Shown one piece after another: positions 34,427-44,047 of a stretch of 64,000 nucleotides of DNA. The position numbers were made by a program, and so were the translations under genes. Source of the stretch: Maribacter zhoushanensis. Its GTDB lineage: Bacteria > Bacteroidota > Bacteroidia > Flavobacteriales > Flavobacteriaceae. How positions within the stretch are numbered: position 1 is the stretch's first letter; every line of letters starts with the position of its first letter. The notes beneath the pieces are model-generated. The model ran no database searches and was not told the DNA's origin. It worked only from the letters and a program-made list of their open reading frames with translations. The stretch lies in NCBI RefSeq assembly GCF_029350975.1, contig NZ_JARKMR010000001.1:1240001-1304000 (forward strand). Reading direction: 5' to 3'.

Positions 34427-36878
34427 TTATTTGCTTTTATTATTAGTAGCATTTCCAGTATTTGGGCAGTTTAATATTTCTGGGCAAATAACCGATGAAG
34501 ATGGCACACCTGTTTCTGATGCAGAATTGTACATTAAAGAATTAGAGCGTTTAGAAACTACAAATTCAGATGGTTACTATTCAGTAGAAAGTTTGGTGGC
34601 AGGTACCTACACCATTGTTGTATTTGCCTATGAGTTTGAAATTTTAGAACAGGATGTGGTCTTAAATGACAACGTTACCTTTAACGTAACATTGCAACGT
34701 TTAAAAGTCAACAATCTTTCAGAAGTAGTTTTAATTCAGAAAAGAGAAGAGGTTTTTGCTTTAAAACAATTAAAGAAAGTAGAAGGTACTGCAATTTATG
34801 CAGGTAAAAAGAGCGAGGTGGTACTTTTAGAGGGCATTACTGGTAACCTAGCGGCAAATAACCCTAGGCAAATATATAGCCAAGTAGTAGGTCTAAATAT
34901 TTATGACAATGGTGATGCAGGTCTTCAATTAAATATTGGTGGAAGAGGTTTGGATCCAAATAGGACGGCCAATTTCAATACTAGACAAAACGGATACGAT
35001 ATTAGTGCAGATGTTTTAGGGTATCCTGAAAGTTATTATACACCACCTGCTGAAGCTCTAGAAGAAATTCAGGTAGTAAGGGGGGCGGCTTCCTTGCAAT
35101 ACGGAACTCAATTTGGTGGTTTGGTAAACTTTAAGTTCAAGAAGCCTAATCCTAATAAAGAAATAGAATGGGTAAGCAGGCAAACGGTAGGGTCTTATGA
35201 TTTAAAAACTTCGTTCAATAGCCTTAGTGGTACAGTAGGTAAAATAAGTTATTACACCTATTTTAATTATAAAGAGGGCAGTGGTTTTAGACCAAATTCT
35301 AATTACAATAGTAGAAATTATTTTGCACACATAGGGTATCAGGTTTCTGATAAAACGAAACTTACTCTTGAGACCACATTTCTTAATTATTTAGCGCAAC
35401 AGCCAGGTGGTCTAACAGATGCCCAATTTATAGAAGATCCTACTTTTAGTAATAGGGAGAGAAATTGGTTCGATATTGATTGGAAATTGTACTCCTTACG
35501 TTTAGATCATAAGTTTTCTTCAAAAATGGATTTTAGTTTAAATGTATTCGGTTTAGATGCTTCTAGAAGTGCTTTAGGTTTTAGAACTAATAGAGTATCT
35601 CAACCAGATGATTTAGAAGAGCCACGTGAGTTATTGGTTGATAATTTTCAAAACTGGGGTGCAGAGGCAAGATTGCTGTCTAGGTATAAGTTAGGTGATA
35701 CTGAATCTGCATTATTGTTAGGTGCAAAAATCTATAGAACTGACAATGATCAAAGGCAAGGCCCGGGTACAACGGCTACAAATGCAGACTTTAATTTTGC
35801 AGATGATGAGTTTCCAAATTACGAAAGGCAATCTGAATTTAATTTTCCAAATTCAAATTTGGCATTTTTTGGAGAGAATATCTTTAATGTAAGTCCAAAA
35901 TTTACTTTGACACCTGGTTTTAGATTAGAGCATATTAAAACAGAAAGTATTGGTAGTTATAAGAATATTGTGCTCGATTTAGCAGATAATCCACTTTTGA
36001 ATGAAGAAGTAGAAGATAACAGGGTCTTTGATAGAACTTTCTTGTTATTAGGTTTAGGTGCTACCTATAGGTTAAACTCAAGTGTTGAATTTTATGGTAA
36101 TTTTTCTCAAAACTATAGATCGGTAACTTTTAGTGATATACGAGTGGTTAACCCTTCTTTTCAAGTAGATGAAAACATCTCTGATGAAGATGGCTATACA
36201 GCAGACATAGGTTTTCGAGGTAGGTATAAAAATGTGTTATCTTATGATGTAAGTGCGTTTAGTTTATTGTATGACAATAGATTGGGTGAGATTTTAAAAA
36301 GTGAAACACAGATAAATGCTTTGGGTGAAGAGGTAGAAACTGGTAGTATAATACGTTTTAGAGGTAATATTGGTACTGCTTTGATGTACGGTATAGAAAG
36401 TTTTGCGAATTGGAGTATTAAGGAAACATTTCTTCCTGCTAGTAATAAGTTGAAACTAAATTATTTCTTGAACTTAGCGCTGACCAATTCTGAATATTTG
36501 TCTTCAGAAGAAACCAATGTAGAAGGCAACAAAGTAGAGTTTATACCTGATGTAAATTTAAAAACCGGAATCAATTTTGGCTATGGTAATATATTAGGTA
36601 GTTTGCAGTATACATATTTGTCAAGTCAATATACAGATGCAACCAATGCGCCTCAAGATATCAATGATAATCAACGTGGTATTGAAGGAGAAATTCCGGC
36701 ATATGATATTTTAGATTTTTCGTTGTCGTACACCTATAAAAATTATAAGTTGGAAACCGGTATAAATAATGTCTTGGACAATAGCTATTTTACCAGAAGA
36801 GCTACTGGGTATCCTGGTCCCGGTATTATTCCTTCAGAGCCAAGAACTTTTTACACGACATTACAATTTAAGTTTTAA
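34407..36878 (+). CDS. TonB-dependent outer membrane receptor (FecA-like)
   Basis: An 823-aa outer-membrane receptor. A signal peptide (about 1-20) is followed by a carboxypeptidase-regulatory-like domain (about 22-105, QFNISGQITDEDGTPV), a plug domain (about 120-245, with EEIQVVRGAASLQYGTQFGG) and a 22-strand-type barrel ending in FYTTLQFKF. The LNIGGRGLDPNR motif in the plug resembles FecA-type ferric citrate/siderophore receptors. The start overlaps the HTTM gene by 20 bases. Ligand is unknown; an iron chelate is the best guess. The locus ends with this gene. Confidence 0.93.
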   Translation: MKLKEFSYLLLLLVAFPVFGQFNISGQITDEDGTPVSDAELYIKELERLETTNSDGYYSVESLVAGTYTIVVFAYEFEILEQDVVLNDNVTFNVTLQRLKVNNLSEVVLIQKREEVFALKQLKKVEGTAIYAGKKSEVVLLEGITGNLAANNPRQIYSQVVGLNIYDNGDAGLQLNIGGRGLDPNRTANFNTRQNGYDISADVLGYPESYYTPPAEALEEIQVVRGAASLQYGTQFGGLVNFKFKKPNPNKEIEWVSRQTVGSYDLKTSFNSLSGTVGKISYYTYFNYKEGSGFRPNSNYNSRNYFAHIGYQVSDKTKLTLETTFLNYLAQQPGGLTDAQFIEDPTFSNRERNWFDIDWKLYSLRLDHKFSSKMDFSLNVFGLDASRSALGFRTNRVSQPDDLEEPRELLVDNFQNWGAEARLLSRYKLGDTESALLLGAKIYRTDNDQRQGPGTTATNADFNFADDEFPNYERQSEFNFPNSNLAFFGENIFNVSPKFTLTPGFRLEHIKTESIGSYKNIVLDLADNPLLNEEVEDNRVFDRTFLLLGLGATYRLNSSVEFYGNFSQNYRSVTFSDIRVVNPSFQVDENISDEDGYTADIGFRGRYKNVLSYDVSAFSLLYDNRLGEILKSETQINALGEEVETGSIIRFRGNIGTALMYGIESFANWSIKETFLPASNKLKLNYFLNLALTNSEYLSSEETNVEGNKVEFIPDVNLKTGINFGYGNILGSLQYTYLSSQYTDATNAPQDINDNQRGIEGEIPAYDILDFSLSYTYKNYKLETGINNVLDNSYFTRRATGYPGPGIIPSEPRTFYTTLQFKF

Positions 36879-36988
36879 ACTGATTTAGTATTAAAGGTTA
36901 TTAAAGTAGTCGTTATTTTAATTTAGGTTCGGTAATGTGAAGGTTTTGCTAAGCTTTTGTAAAATATAGATATACCAACTATATTCAC

Positions 36989-36996
36989 TATATTTG
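36989..36996 (+). promoter_or_regulatory. Candidate -7 element of guaB
   Basis: TATATTTG, exact to the -7 consensus, 24 bases before the ATG at 37021. It also contains the TTG at which a longer reading frame would begin, which argues for the ATG start. Confidence 0.5.
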
Positions 36997-37020
36997 CACG
37001 CAATTAAATCCTTAATTGCT

Positions 37021-38493
37021 ATGCAAGCCCATCAAAATAAAATTCTAGGAGAAGGTCTAACTTACGACGACGTATTATTAGTACCTGCATATTCTGAAGT
37101 GCTTCCAAGAGAAGTAAGTATTCAGACAAAATTCACAAGAAATATTACAATCAATGTACCAATCATATCGGCGGCGATGGATACGGTTACGGAGTCTAGA
37201 ATGGCAATTGCCATGGCTCAAGAAGGTGGTATAGGTGTGTTGCACAAGAATATGACCATTGAGCAGCAAGCAATGAAGGTCAGAAAAGTAAAAAGAGCTG
37301 AAAGCGGAATGATTTTAGATCCGGTTACACAACCACTTGATTCTAAAGTGAAAGATGCTAAGGCCAACATGAAAGAGTTTAGCATTGGTGGTATTCCTAT
37401 TGTTGATGCAGATGGTAAACTATTAGGTATTGTAACCAATAGAGATTTACGTTTCGAAAAAAATAATGAAAGACCTATTTCTGAGGTAATGACCTCTGAA
37501 AATTTGGTAACAGCTGCAGAAGGGACTTCACTGTCAGAAGCAGAAGATATTTTACAACAACATAAAATTGAAAAGCTACCTGTAGTAGATAAAGACTACA
37601 AATTGGTAGGTTTGATTACATTCCGAGATATTACTAAACTTACCCAAAAACCTAGCGCCAACAAAGATCAATATGGTCGTTTACGTGTTGCCGCCGCATT
37701 AGGTGTTACCGCCGATGCTGTTGATAGAGCAGAAGCTTTAGTTAATGCAGGTGTAGATGCAGTAGTTATTGACACTGCCCATGGTCATACAAAAGGTGTG
37801 GTTTCCGTATTACAAGAAGTAAAAAAGAAATTTCCTGAATTAGATGTTATCGTGGGTAACATTGCTACGGGAGAAGCAGCAAAATATTTAGTAGATGCAG
37901 GTGCAGATGCAGTTAAGGTTGGTATTGGACCTGGTTCTATCTGTACTACTAGGGTTGTAGCAGGTGTTGGTTTTCCTCAATTTTCTGCAGTATTAGAAGT
38001 TGCAGCGGCTATAAAAGGTTCTGGAGTTCCGGTAATTGCAGATGGTGGAATTCGTTATACTGGAGATATACCTAAGGCTATTGCTGCAGGTGCTGATACC
38101 GTAATGTTAGGTTCACTTTTGGCTGGTACAAAAGAATCTCCGGGAGAAACGATTATCTATGAAGGTAGAAAATTTAAGTCTTACCGTGGTATGGGTTCTG
38201 TTGAAGCTATGAAGCAAGGTAGTAAGGACCGTTATTTTCAAGATGTTGAAGATGATATTAAAAAATTGGTACCTGAAGGTATTGTTGGTCGTGTTCCTTA
38301 TAAAGGAGAGTTATACGAAAGTATTCATCAGTTCATTGGTGGTTTAAAAGCTGGAATGGGATACTGTGGGGCAAAAGATATTGCTACTTTACAAGATAAT
38401 GGTAGGTTCGTTAAAATTACGGCAAGCGGTATTAATGAAAGTCACCCGCATGATGTTACCATTACAAAAGAAAGTCCTAATTATAGTAGATAA
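37021..38493 (+). CDS. guaB: IMP dehydrogenase
   Basis: IMP dehydrogenase converts IMP to XMP with NAD in guanine nucleotide synthesis. The protein has 490 aa. The TIM barrel is interrupted by a CBS-domain pair (about 95-210). The catalytic cysteine is in [13 protein letters not shown], the flap region is near [11 protein letters not shown], and the start motif is [18 protein letters not shown]. The ATG at 37021 is chosen because the upstream TTG lies in the -7 element. A bidirectional terminator follows. Confidence 0.97.
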   Translation: MQAHQNKILGEGLTYDDVLLVPAYSEVLPREVSIQTKFTRNITINVPIISAAMDTVTESRMAIAMAQEGGIGVLHKNMTIEQQAMKVRKVKRAESGMILDPVTQPLDSKVKDAKANMKEFSIGGIPIVDADGKLLGIVTNRDLRFEKNNERPISEVMTSENLVTAAEGTSLSEAEDILQQHKIEKLPVVDKDYKLVGLITFRDITKLTQKPSANKDQYGRLRVAAALGVTADAVDRAEALVNAGVDAVVIDTAHGHTKGVVSVLQEVKKKFPELDVIVGNIATGEAAKYLVDAGADAVKVGIGPGSICTTRVVAGVGFPQFSAVLEVAAAIKGSGVPVIADGGIRYTGDIPKAIAAGADTVMLGSLLAGTKESPGETIIYEGRKFKSYRGMGSVEAMKQGSKDRYFQDVEDDIKKLVPEGIVGRVPYKGELYESIHQFIGGLKAGMGYCGAKDIATLQDNGRFVKITASGINESHPHDVTITKESPNYSR

Positions 38494-38510
38494 GAAGGTT
38501 AAGAGTATAT

Positions 38511-38544
38511 TAAAAAAAAAGAGGTCTAAAAGACCTCTTTTTTT
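38511..38544. terminator. Bidirectional terminator (guaB / M1 aminopeptidase)
   Basis: GAGGTCT (38521-38527) and AGACCTC (38531-38537) form a 7-bp stem with AAA loop. An A-run (38512-38520) precedes it and a T-run (38538-38544) follows it, so it works on both strands. Confidence 0.9.
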
Positions 38545-38556
38545 ATGTCTTAAAAT

Positions 38557-41139
38557 TTAGTCTAAAGAGGTATCCACCTGCTTCTGTAAAAGCTGAACTC
38601 TTCTTAGATCATCTGAAGCTTGTAAAACTTTAGATTTTAGAGAAGGTTTTAAATCAGGATTTTCCTCTAGAAAATTCTCTAAAATTTTATAAGCCTCTGG
38701 CGAAGTATAATTACCTACTGTACCACTTAACCAGCGTTTCGGAAAAAAGATATCTCCCGTTTTTTGAATTTCATCCAACAGTTCTATGCTCGGTCTTAAA
38801 TATTCAATAGATGTGGTTTGATGTAAAGGATGATTTAAATTATTCATTGCATTCACTACCCAAGATTCCTTAGCTCTGTTTTTTTCGAGTTTTAAAGATT
38901 CAAAAAATGTATTTTTAGTTTCAATGTCTTTTGATAGGGAAGGGAGTAAAAACTGAAATCTATTTAATTTGTCTTTATTACTGATAGCTAGCTCCGCTGT
39001 TTTTAAGATGTTTTCACTTTCAGGATGTCCGTATAAGGCTAAATCCATAGCTAATTCAGTATAATTATCGTTATTTAATTTTAAATTATTAATAGTTATA
39101 TCCTTATTCCATATGCCGTATAAATTATCTAATGATTCATTGGTGTAGCCTATAGAGGCATATGTAGAGTATAGTGTTTTTGTAATACTGGCAGGTAATT
39201 CTTCCTGTAGTTTAGACCATACTTGTTTAGTAATTTCATTTTGATAAAAAAGTCGTTGTTCGGCAGATAAATATTTCCAAAAAACGGATGTTGTGTACCT
39301 AGATATGAGATTGATCAATAACTCATTTTTTTCATTTGTTAAGCCTTTAGCGTATAGCTTAATCGCTGCATCAGGAGTTATACTACCATTTAACATATTC
39401 TCATATACATTTATATAAGCGTAACCTCTGGCTACTTGATCCTTCAAAGCAGGTATGATATTAAGATCTTCCTCCTGAACAGGGAATACGCCATAACCTT
39501 CGGCATTAGAATTATAAATTATGGAAGTTGGTTTAGACAAGCCAACAGCTTCATCAAGAACATACTCATTACCTATCATGTTAATGGTTAACGTTTTTGT
39601 TTTGTTAGGATAAAGAAATAGCACTTCAAATGTTTGTGGCCATGAATGATCGGTTTTATCTTCTGCTTTTTGTAATAGTTTAAATGATGTGATTGTATTA
39701 TTGGCATCATATTCAATAGCATTACTAAAAATGGGTCTACTTGAATTATTTACCCAAACATTGCTCCATGCAACCATGTCAGTAGTAGTTTCTTTGTCAA
39801 GAATATCAATTAGTTCTCCCCATACGGCATTCTTAAAAGCAAAGGTTTTAATATATTCTTGGATACCTGTTTTGAACTTTTCCTTGCCTAGTACAGTTTC
39901 AAGTTGTCGCATCATTATGGGTGCCTTATTATAAATAATACTGCCATATAGGGAGCCTGCATTGTTGAGGTTTTCTAAATTTTGACGAATAGGGTTTGTT
40001 CCTAGTGTTCTGTCTTCGCCGTAAGCATTAGGGTAGTGGGTAATCATAAAAGCTAACTGATGATCAATATCTGGAAAAGCGGGATTCATAATTTTATCTG
40101 CCATGAAATTGGCAAATACCTCTTTCATCCAAACATCATTAAACCAATTCATGGTAACTAAATCTCCAAACCACATATGAGATGTTTCATGTGCAATTAG
40201 TTTTGCGCGGCTAAGTTTTCTGTTGGCGGTAGCACTCTCATCTAAGAAGAGTGAGCTTTCTCTATATTGTATGGCTCCCACATGCTCCATGCCGCCATAT
40301 TGAAACCCGGGTATAGTTGCATAGTCCATTTTTTGAAATGGAAATGGATAAGCTGTATAGGTCTCCAAAAATGATAGGGATTGCTGATGAAGGTCAAAAA
40401 TGGAATCTAGACTATATTTAATTTTGGTAGTATCGGTTTCACGGTATAATAGGGTCATATCCATATCAAACGGTTTCTTGGTCTTTGATTGAAATTTACC
40501 TGCAACAAATGAGAATAGGTAGGTGCTCATTTGGTCAGAAGCACCAAAATTATGTTTAGTATATTCACCTTGTGGTGTTTGTTTTATTTCTTTAGCACCA
40601 CATAAAACTTGCCAGTCTTTTGGTGCTGTGATGCTAAGTGTATAAACGCCTTTAATATTAGGTTGGTCAAAACAAGGGAATAGTGTTCTTGCTCTATCCG
40701 GAACCAATAGGGTGTATAAAAAATCTTCGTTTCTATTTAAAGAAAGCTCGCCTGCATCAAAATCAATTACGATATTGTTTTTCCCTTGTACCAGAAATTC
40801 TTTAGATAAAATGATGTGTTCATTTTTATGAAGAATAGTTACATCGGTACCATTAATATGTACAGATTTTATTTTTGAGGAATCTTCTTTAAAATCTAGG
40901 TAAACAGGCTGTTGAAGTTGATTTAAATCAAAATCTAACACTAGTTTAGAGGGTATAGAAGCTTTCTGTTCATTTGGTATTTCAAAACTTAGATCGTAAT
41001 GAACATTGGAAACTTGAGAAAATCTGTGGTTGGCCAGCTCTTCTGAAACACCTATTTCTACAGTTGATAAAGGCTTGTCTTTAGAGTTGCAAGAATAGAA
41101 AAGTGTTGTTAAGAAGCAAAGGAAAAAAAGCTTTTTCAT
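38557..41139 (-). CDS. M1-family zinc aminopeptidase lipoprotein
   Basis: A cell-envelope aminopeptidase of 860 aa. The signal peptide has a lipobox LFYSC (cysteine about residue 17), so it is anchored to the outer or inner membrane. The catalytic domain carries the zinc motif HETSHMWFGD (HExxH) with the second glutamate in WMKEVFANF. The exopeptidase motif is GGMEH rather than GAMEN. The C-terminal half (about 530-860) is the helical ERAP1-like domain. Its role is likely peptide breakdown for nutrition in the periplasm. It ends at a shared terminator with guaB. Confidence 0.93.
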   Translation of the reverse strand: MKKLFFLCFLTTLFYSCNSKDKPLSTVEIGVSEELANHRFSQVSNVHYDLSFEIPNEQKASIPSKLVLDFDLNQLQQPVYLDFKEDSSKIKSVHINGTDVTILHKNEHIILSKEFLVQGKNNIVIDFDAGELSLNRNEDFLYTLLVPDRARTLFPCFDQPNIKGVYTLSITAPKDWQVLCGAKEIKQTPQGEYTKHNFGASDQMSTYLFSFVAGKFQSKTKKPFDMDMTLLYRETDTTKIKYSLDSIFDLHQQSLSFLETYTAYPFPFQKMDYATIPGFQYGGMEHVGAIQYRESSLFLDESATANRKLSRAKLIAHETSHMWFGDLVTMNWFNDVWMKEVFANFMADKIMNPAFPDIDHQLAFMITHYPNAYGEDRTLGTNPIRQNLENLNNAGSLYGSIIYNKAPIMMRQLETVLGKEKFKTGIQEYIKTFAFKNAVWGELIDILDKETTTDMVAWSNVWVNNSSRPIFSNAIEYDANNTITSFKLLQKAEDKTDHSWPQTFEVLFLYPNKTKTLTINMIGNEYVLDEAVGLSKPTSIIYNSNAEGYGVFPVQEEDLNIIPALKDQVARGYAYINVYENMLNGSITPDAAIKLYAKGLTNEKNELLINLISRYTTSVFWKYLSAEQRLFYQNEITKQVWSKLQEELPASITKTLYSTYASIGYTNESLDNLYGIWNKDITINNLKLNNDNYTELAMDLALYGHPESENILKTAELAISNKDKLNRFQFLLPSLSKDIETKNTFFESLKLEKNRAKESWVVNAMNNLNHPLHQTTSIEYLRPSIELLDEIQKTGDIFFPKRWLSGTVGNYTSPEAYKILENFLEENPDLKPSLKSKVLQASDDLRRVQLLQKQVDTSLD

Positions 41140-41272
41140 AAAATAGAGTTATATGCTGTGGTGAAAGTACTTTATTGGAAAATATTTTCCAATTTTTGTA
41201 CAGCGTATAACTCTAAATGAGAATATATTTATGAAATGGCGATTATAAATATAAAAGCCAAATAGTTTATTT

Positions 41273-41806
41273 TTACTTACCAGCTTCGCCAGTGTAAGCC
41301 TTCCAATCTTTTTCTTTGTAAATATCACTACCAAAATAACGCGCTATTTCTAAAAATGGCTCAGGTTTTTGATATCCAGGTATTGGCGAAAGCATATTTA
41401 ATTCTTCGTCCAAGAAAATAGTAGTTGGGTAACTAAGTCTACCTTGCATTAAGGCAGCAGCAAATTCATGATATCCTTTTCTACCTGATGGTACAAATTT
41501 GTATGTTTTCCCTTTGTATTCAATAGGGTCTTTACCTTCTCCGTCAAACTTTACCATATAGTAGTTCTCCTCCATATAGGCAGCTACTTCAGGATTTTGA
41601 AAAGTATCCTTGTCCATTTTCTTACACCATCCACACCAGTCTGTGTACACATCAATAAAGACCTTTTTAGGGTTTTCATCCGTTGTTGATAATGCAGCAG
41701 CTTCATCCCAAGAAATCCAATTTACCTCTTGTGCATAACTTGCGGCCGAAACAAAAAGTACGGCTAAAAATAAAATTGATTTGGAAAAAGATAAATACGT
41801 CTTCAT
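41273..41806 (-). CDS. Exported thioredoxin-like protein
   Basis: A periplasmic thioredoxin-fold protein of 177 aa. A signal peptide (about 1-25, ending SYAQ) is followed by the active site YTDWCGWCKKMDKDTF (CxxC). The cis-proline loop is LSYPTTIFLD. It resembles the thioredoxin_7 or DUF255-like group that reduces disulfides in the periplasm. An exact -7 element (TAGTTTTG on the minus strand, 41842-41849) lies upstream. A 133-base gap separates it from the aminopeptidase gene, which lies further downstream on the same strand. Confidence 0.9.
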   Translation of the reverse strand: MKTYLSFSKSILFLAVLFVSAASYAQEVNWISWDEAAALSTTDENPKKVFIDVYTDWCGWCKKMDKDTFQNPEVAAYMEENYYMVKFDGEGKDPIEYKGKTYKFVPSGRKGYHEFAAALMQGRLSYPTTIFLDEELNMLSPIPGYQKPEPFLEIARYFGSDIYKEKDWKAYTGEAGK

Positions 41807-41841
41807 GAGTTTATTTTGAGTGTTTAGTCCAACTATTATAC

Positions 41842-41849
41842 CAAAACTA
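41842..41849 (-). promoter_or_regulatory. Candidate -7 element of the thioredoxin-like gene
   Basis: TAGTTTTG read on the minus strand, an exact -7 consensus, 35 bases before the ATG at 41806. It lies in the 60-base gap after lysA. No good -33 TTG. Confidence 0.45.
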
Positions 41850-41866
41850 ACGTATTTTTAATTGCT

Positions 41867-43105
41867 TTATTTCACTTTAGCAGTTTGTTTAACACTGAAC
41901 AAATCTTTTACATCTACTTGATTGCGAATTAAATCTTCAAAATTCTCTCTTTCACGTATAAGAATTGCTTTTCCTTTGTGCCATAGAACTTCTGGTGGTC
42001 TAAATCTTGAGTTGTAGTTACTTGCCATGGTAAAGCAATATGCACCTGCATTTTTAAAGCAAAGAATATCCCCTTCGGTTATCTCGTTTATTCTTTTATT
42101 ACTGGCAAAAGTATCTGTCTCGCAGATGTAGCCGACTACAGAGTAATAACGTTCTCTTCCTGTTGGGTTAGAGATATTTTTAATAGTATGTGTTGCTCCA
42201 TAAAGCATAGGTCTGATCAAATGGTTAAAACCAGAATCTATACTTGCAAAAACTGTTGAAGTCGTTTGTTTAACCACATTTACTTTAGCAAGAAAAACAC
42301 CGGCTTCACTTACCAAAAATTTACCTGGTTCAAAAGCCAAGGTCAAATCTTTACCGTATTCTTTACAGAACTCATTAAAACGAGTACTTAGTTTTTTACC
42401 TAGTTCTTCAACATTGGTTTCAATATCACCTTCTTTATATGGTACTTTAAAACCACTACCAAAATCTATAAAATCTAGATTTTTAAAATTACGTGCCGTA
42501 TCAAATAAGATTTCAGATGCATATAAGAATACATCAATGTCCAAAATATCACTACCGGTATGCATATGTATACCGTTGATGTTCATTTTCGTTAATTCTA
42601 CAATGCGAAGCAAATGTGGAATCTGATGAATACTGATGCCGAATTTAGAGTCTATATGACCAACGGATATATTAGAGTTACCACCTGCCATAACATGCGG
42701 ATTAATTCTAATACATACAGGTATGTTTGGGTGTTTACTACCAAACTGTTCTAGAATAGATAGGTTATCTATATTGATACGAACTCCTAATTTAGCAGCT
42801 TGCTCTATTTCTTCTAAAGAAACTCCGTTAGGAGTGAATATGATTGATTCTGGCTTAAAACCAGCTAATAGTCCTAATTGTACTTCTTGAATAGAAACGG
42901 TATCTAAACCGCTACCAAGACTATTCATTAATCTTAAAATGGTAATGTTAGATAGTGCTTTTGCAGCATAATTAAGTTTCAATTTCTTTACAGAACCAAA
43001 TGCTTTGGTCAATCTATTGAACTGTGAAACTATTTTTTCCGAGTCATAAACATAGACCGGATCACCATAGGTTTTTGCGATTTGCAATAAATCCTCATTT
43101 CTCAT
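41867..43105 (-). CDS. lysA: Diaminopimelate decarboxylase
   Basis: LysA removes CO2 from meso-diaminopimelate to give lysine, with PLP in a TIM barrel. The protein has 412 aa (normal). The PLP lysine is in LNYAAKALSN (K near 48), the glycine-rich phosphate site is DFGSGFK, and EPGKFLV carries the family EPGR-like motif, with K in place of the usual R. The C-terminal catalytic cysteine is in CETDTFA (YICETD), with AGAYCFTMAS near the end. It is divergent from the Lon-substrate-binding protein gene. Confidence 0.96.
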   Translation of the reverse strand: MRNEDLLQIAKTYGDPVYVYDSEKIVSQFNRLTKAFGSVKKLKLNYAAKALSNITILRLMNSLGSGLDTVSIQEVQLGLLAGFKPESIIFTPNGVSLEEIEQAAKLGVRINIDNLSILEQFGSKHPNIPVCIRINPHVMAGGNSNISVGHIDSKFGISIHQIPHLLRIVELTKMNINGIHMHTGSDILDIDVFLYASEILFDTARNFKNLDFIDFGSGFKVPYKEGDIETNVEELGKKLSTRFNEFCKEYGKDLTLAFEPGKFLVSEAGVFLAKVNVVKQTTSTVFASIDSGFNHLIRPMLYGATHTIKNISNPTGRERYYSVVGYICETDTFASNKRINEITEGDILCFKNAGAYCFTMASNYNSRFRPPEVLWHKGKAILIRERENFEDLIRNQVDVKDLFSVKQTAKVK

Positions 43106-43257
43106 GCTATCTATTTTTTAGCGAATTTACTTTTCTAAATGATCAAGAGCAAAAAATAATAACATAATAATAGTAAAAATAACAAATTGTGATATTTGTA
43201 ACATGTTGGTGTTTTAATTATTTTGGAGCTAAATAAAGCTCTTTGTACATTTAGCAC

Positions 43258-43896
43258 ATGAGATTACCATTATTTCCTTTGCAGTCTATTTTCTTTCCAG
43301 GTGAAACGGTGCCACTTCATGTTTTTGAAGATCGGTACAAACAATTAATCGAAGATTGTAGAAACGAAGCTATTACATTTGGTATACCTGTTTACATTAA
43401 TAATAAGATGGAATATGGTGTTGAGGTACAATTGGTAGAAGTAGTTACTACCTATGAAAGCGGAGAGATGGATGTGGTTTGTGTAGCAAGACAAGTATTT
43501 AAGTTGCTGGCTTTTGATAATGTAATGGAGAACAAGTTGTACGCTGGCGGTATTGTAAAGTTGTTGGAATACGATTATGAAGCATCAAAGGAGAAAAAAC
43601 AAACTATTATTAATGGTATAAAACAGTTATATGATATAATGGAGGTGTCGTACACCAAACTCAATGTTGATGAGTTCAATAGTTTTACCCTAGCACATAA
43701 AATAGGATTGTCTTTTGAGCAAGAGTATCAGTTATTGCAGATCCCTACAGAAAACGATCGACTTAATTTTATAGGTTTACACTTAACATCTACAATTACG
43801 GTCTTATCAGAAATAAACAGAACCAAAAAAACGATAGAGCTAAATGGTCATTTTAAAAATTTTGACCCATTAGATTTTAAAGATTTGGAGATTTAA
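43258..43896 (+). CDS. Lon-protease substrate-binding-domain protein
   Basis: A 212-aa protein made only of the N-terminal (substrate-binding) domain of Lon protease. It starts LPLFPLQSIFFPGETVPLHVFEDRYKQL (broken here by position 3-30) and continues with GIPVYIN and EVVTTYESGEMDVVCVARQVF. No ATPase or protease domain is present. Stand-alone members occur widely, and their partner is unknown. The gene is followed by sucC after 150 bases. Confidence 0.88.
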   Translation: MRLPLFPLQSIFFPGETVPLHVFEDRYKQLIEDCRNEAITFGIPVYINNKMEYGVEVQLVEVVTTYESGEMDVVCVARQVFKLLAFDNVMENKLYAGGIVKLLEYDYEASKEKKQTIINGIKQLYDIMEVSYTKLNVDEFNSFTLAHKIGLSFEQEYQLLQIPTENDRLNFIGLHLTSTITVLSEINRTKKTIELNGHFKNFDPLDFKDLEI

Positions 43897-44014
43897 GCCT
43901 TTTTTGGACTGAAAAAATGAATCGTATTCTTATAGTTTTGTGTTATTATCTAGATAATTATAGTAGTTGTTCTAATTAATCCTCAGTATTTTTAAATAAT
44001 TACTTCCTGTTTCC

Positions 44015-44022
44015 TATTTTTG
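44015..44022 (+). promoter_or_regulatory. Candidate -7 element of sucC
   Basis: TATTTTTG, exact -7 consensus, 25 bases before the sucC ATG. A -33 TTG is not found at the right distance. Confidence 0.45.
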
Positions 44023-44047
44023 CTTAACATTTAAATTCACCATATAT

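Noticed and set aside
41149..41334. 61-aa minus-strand frame between the aminopeptidase and thioredoxin-like genes
   Set aside because: It overlaps the end of the thioredoxin-like gene, is lysine/phenylalanine-rich like random AT-rich DNA and has no start signal.
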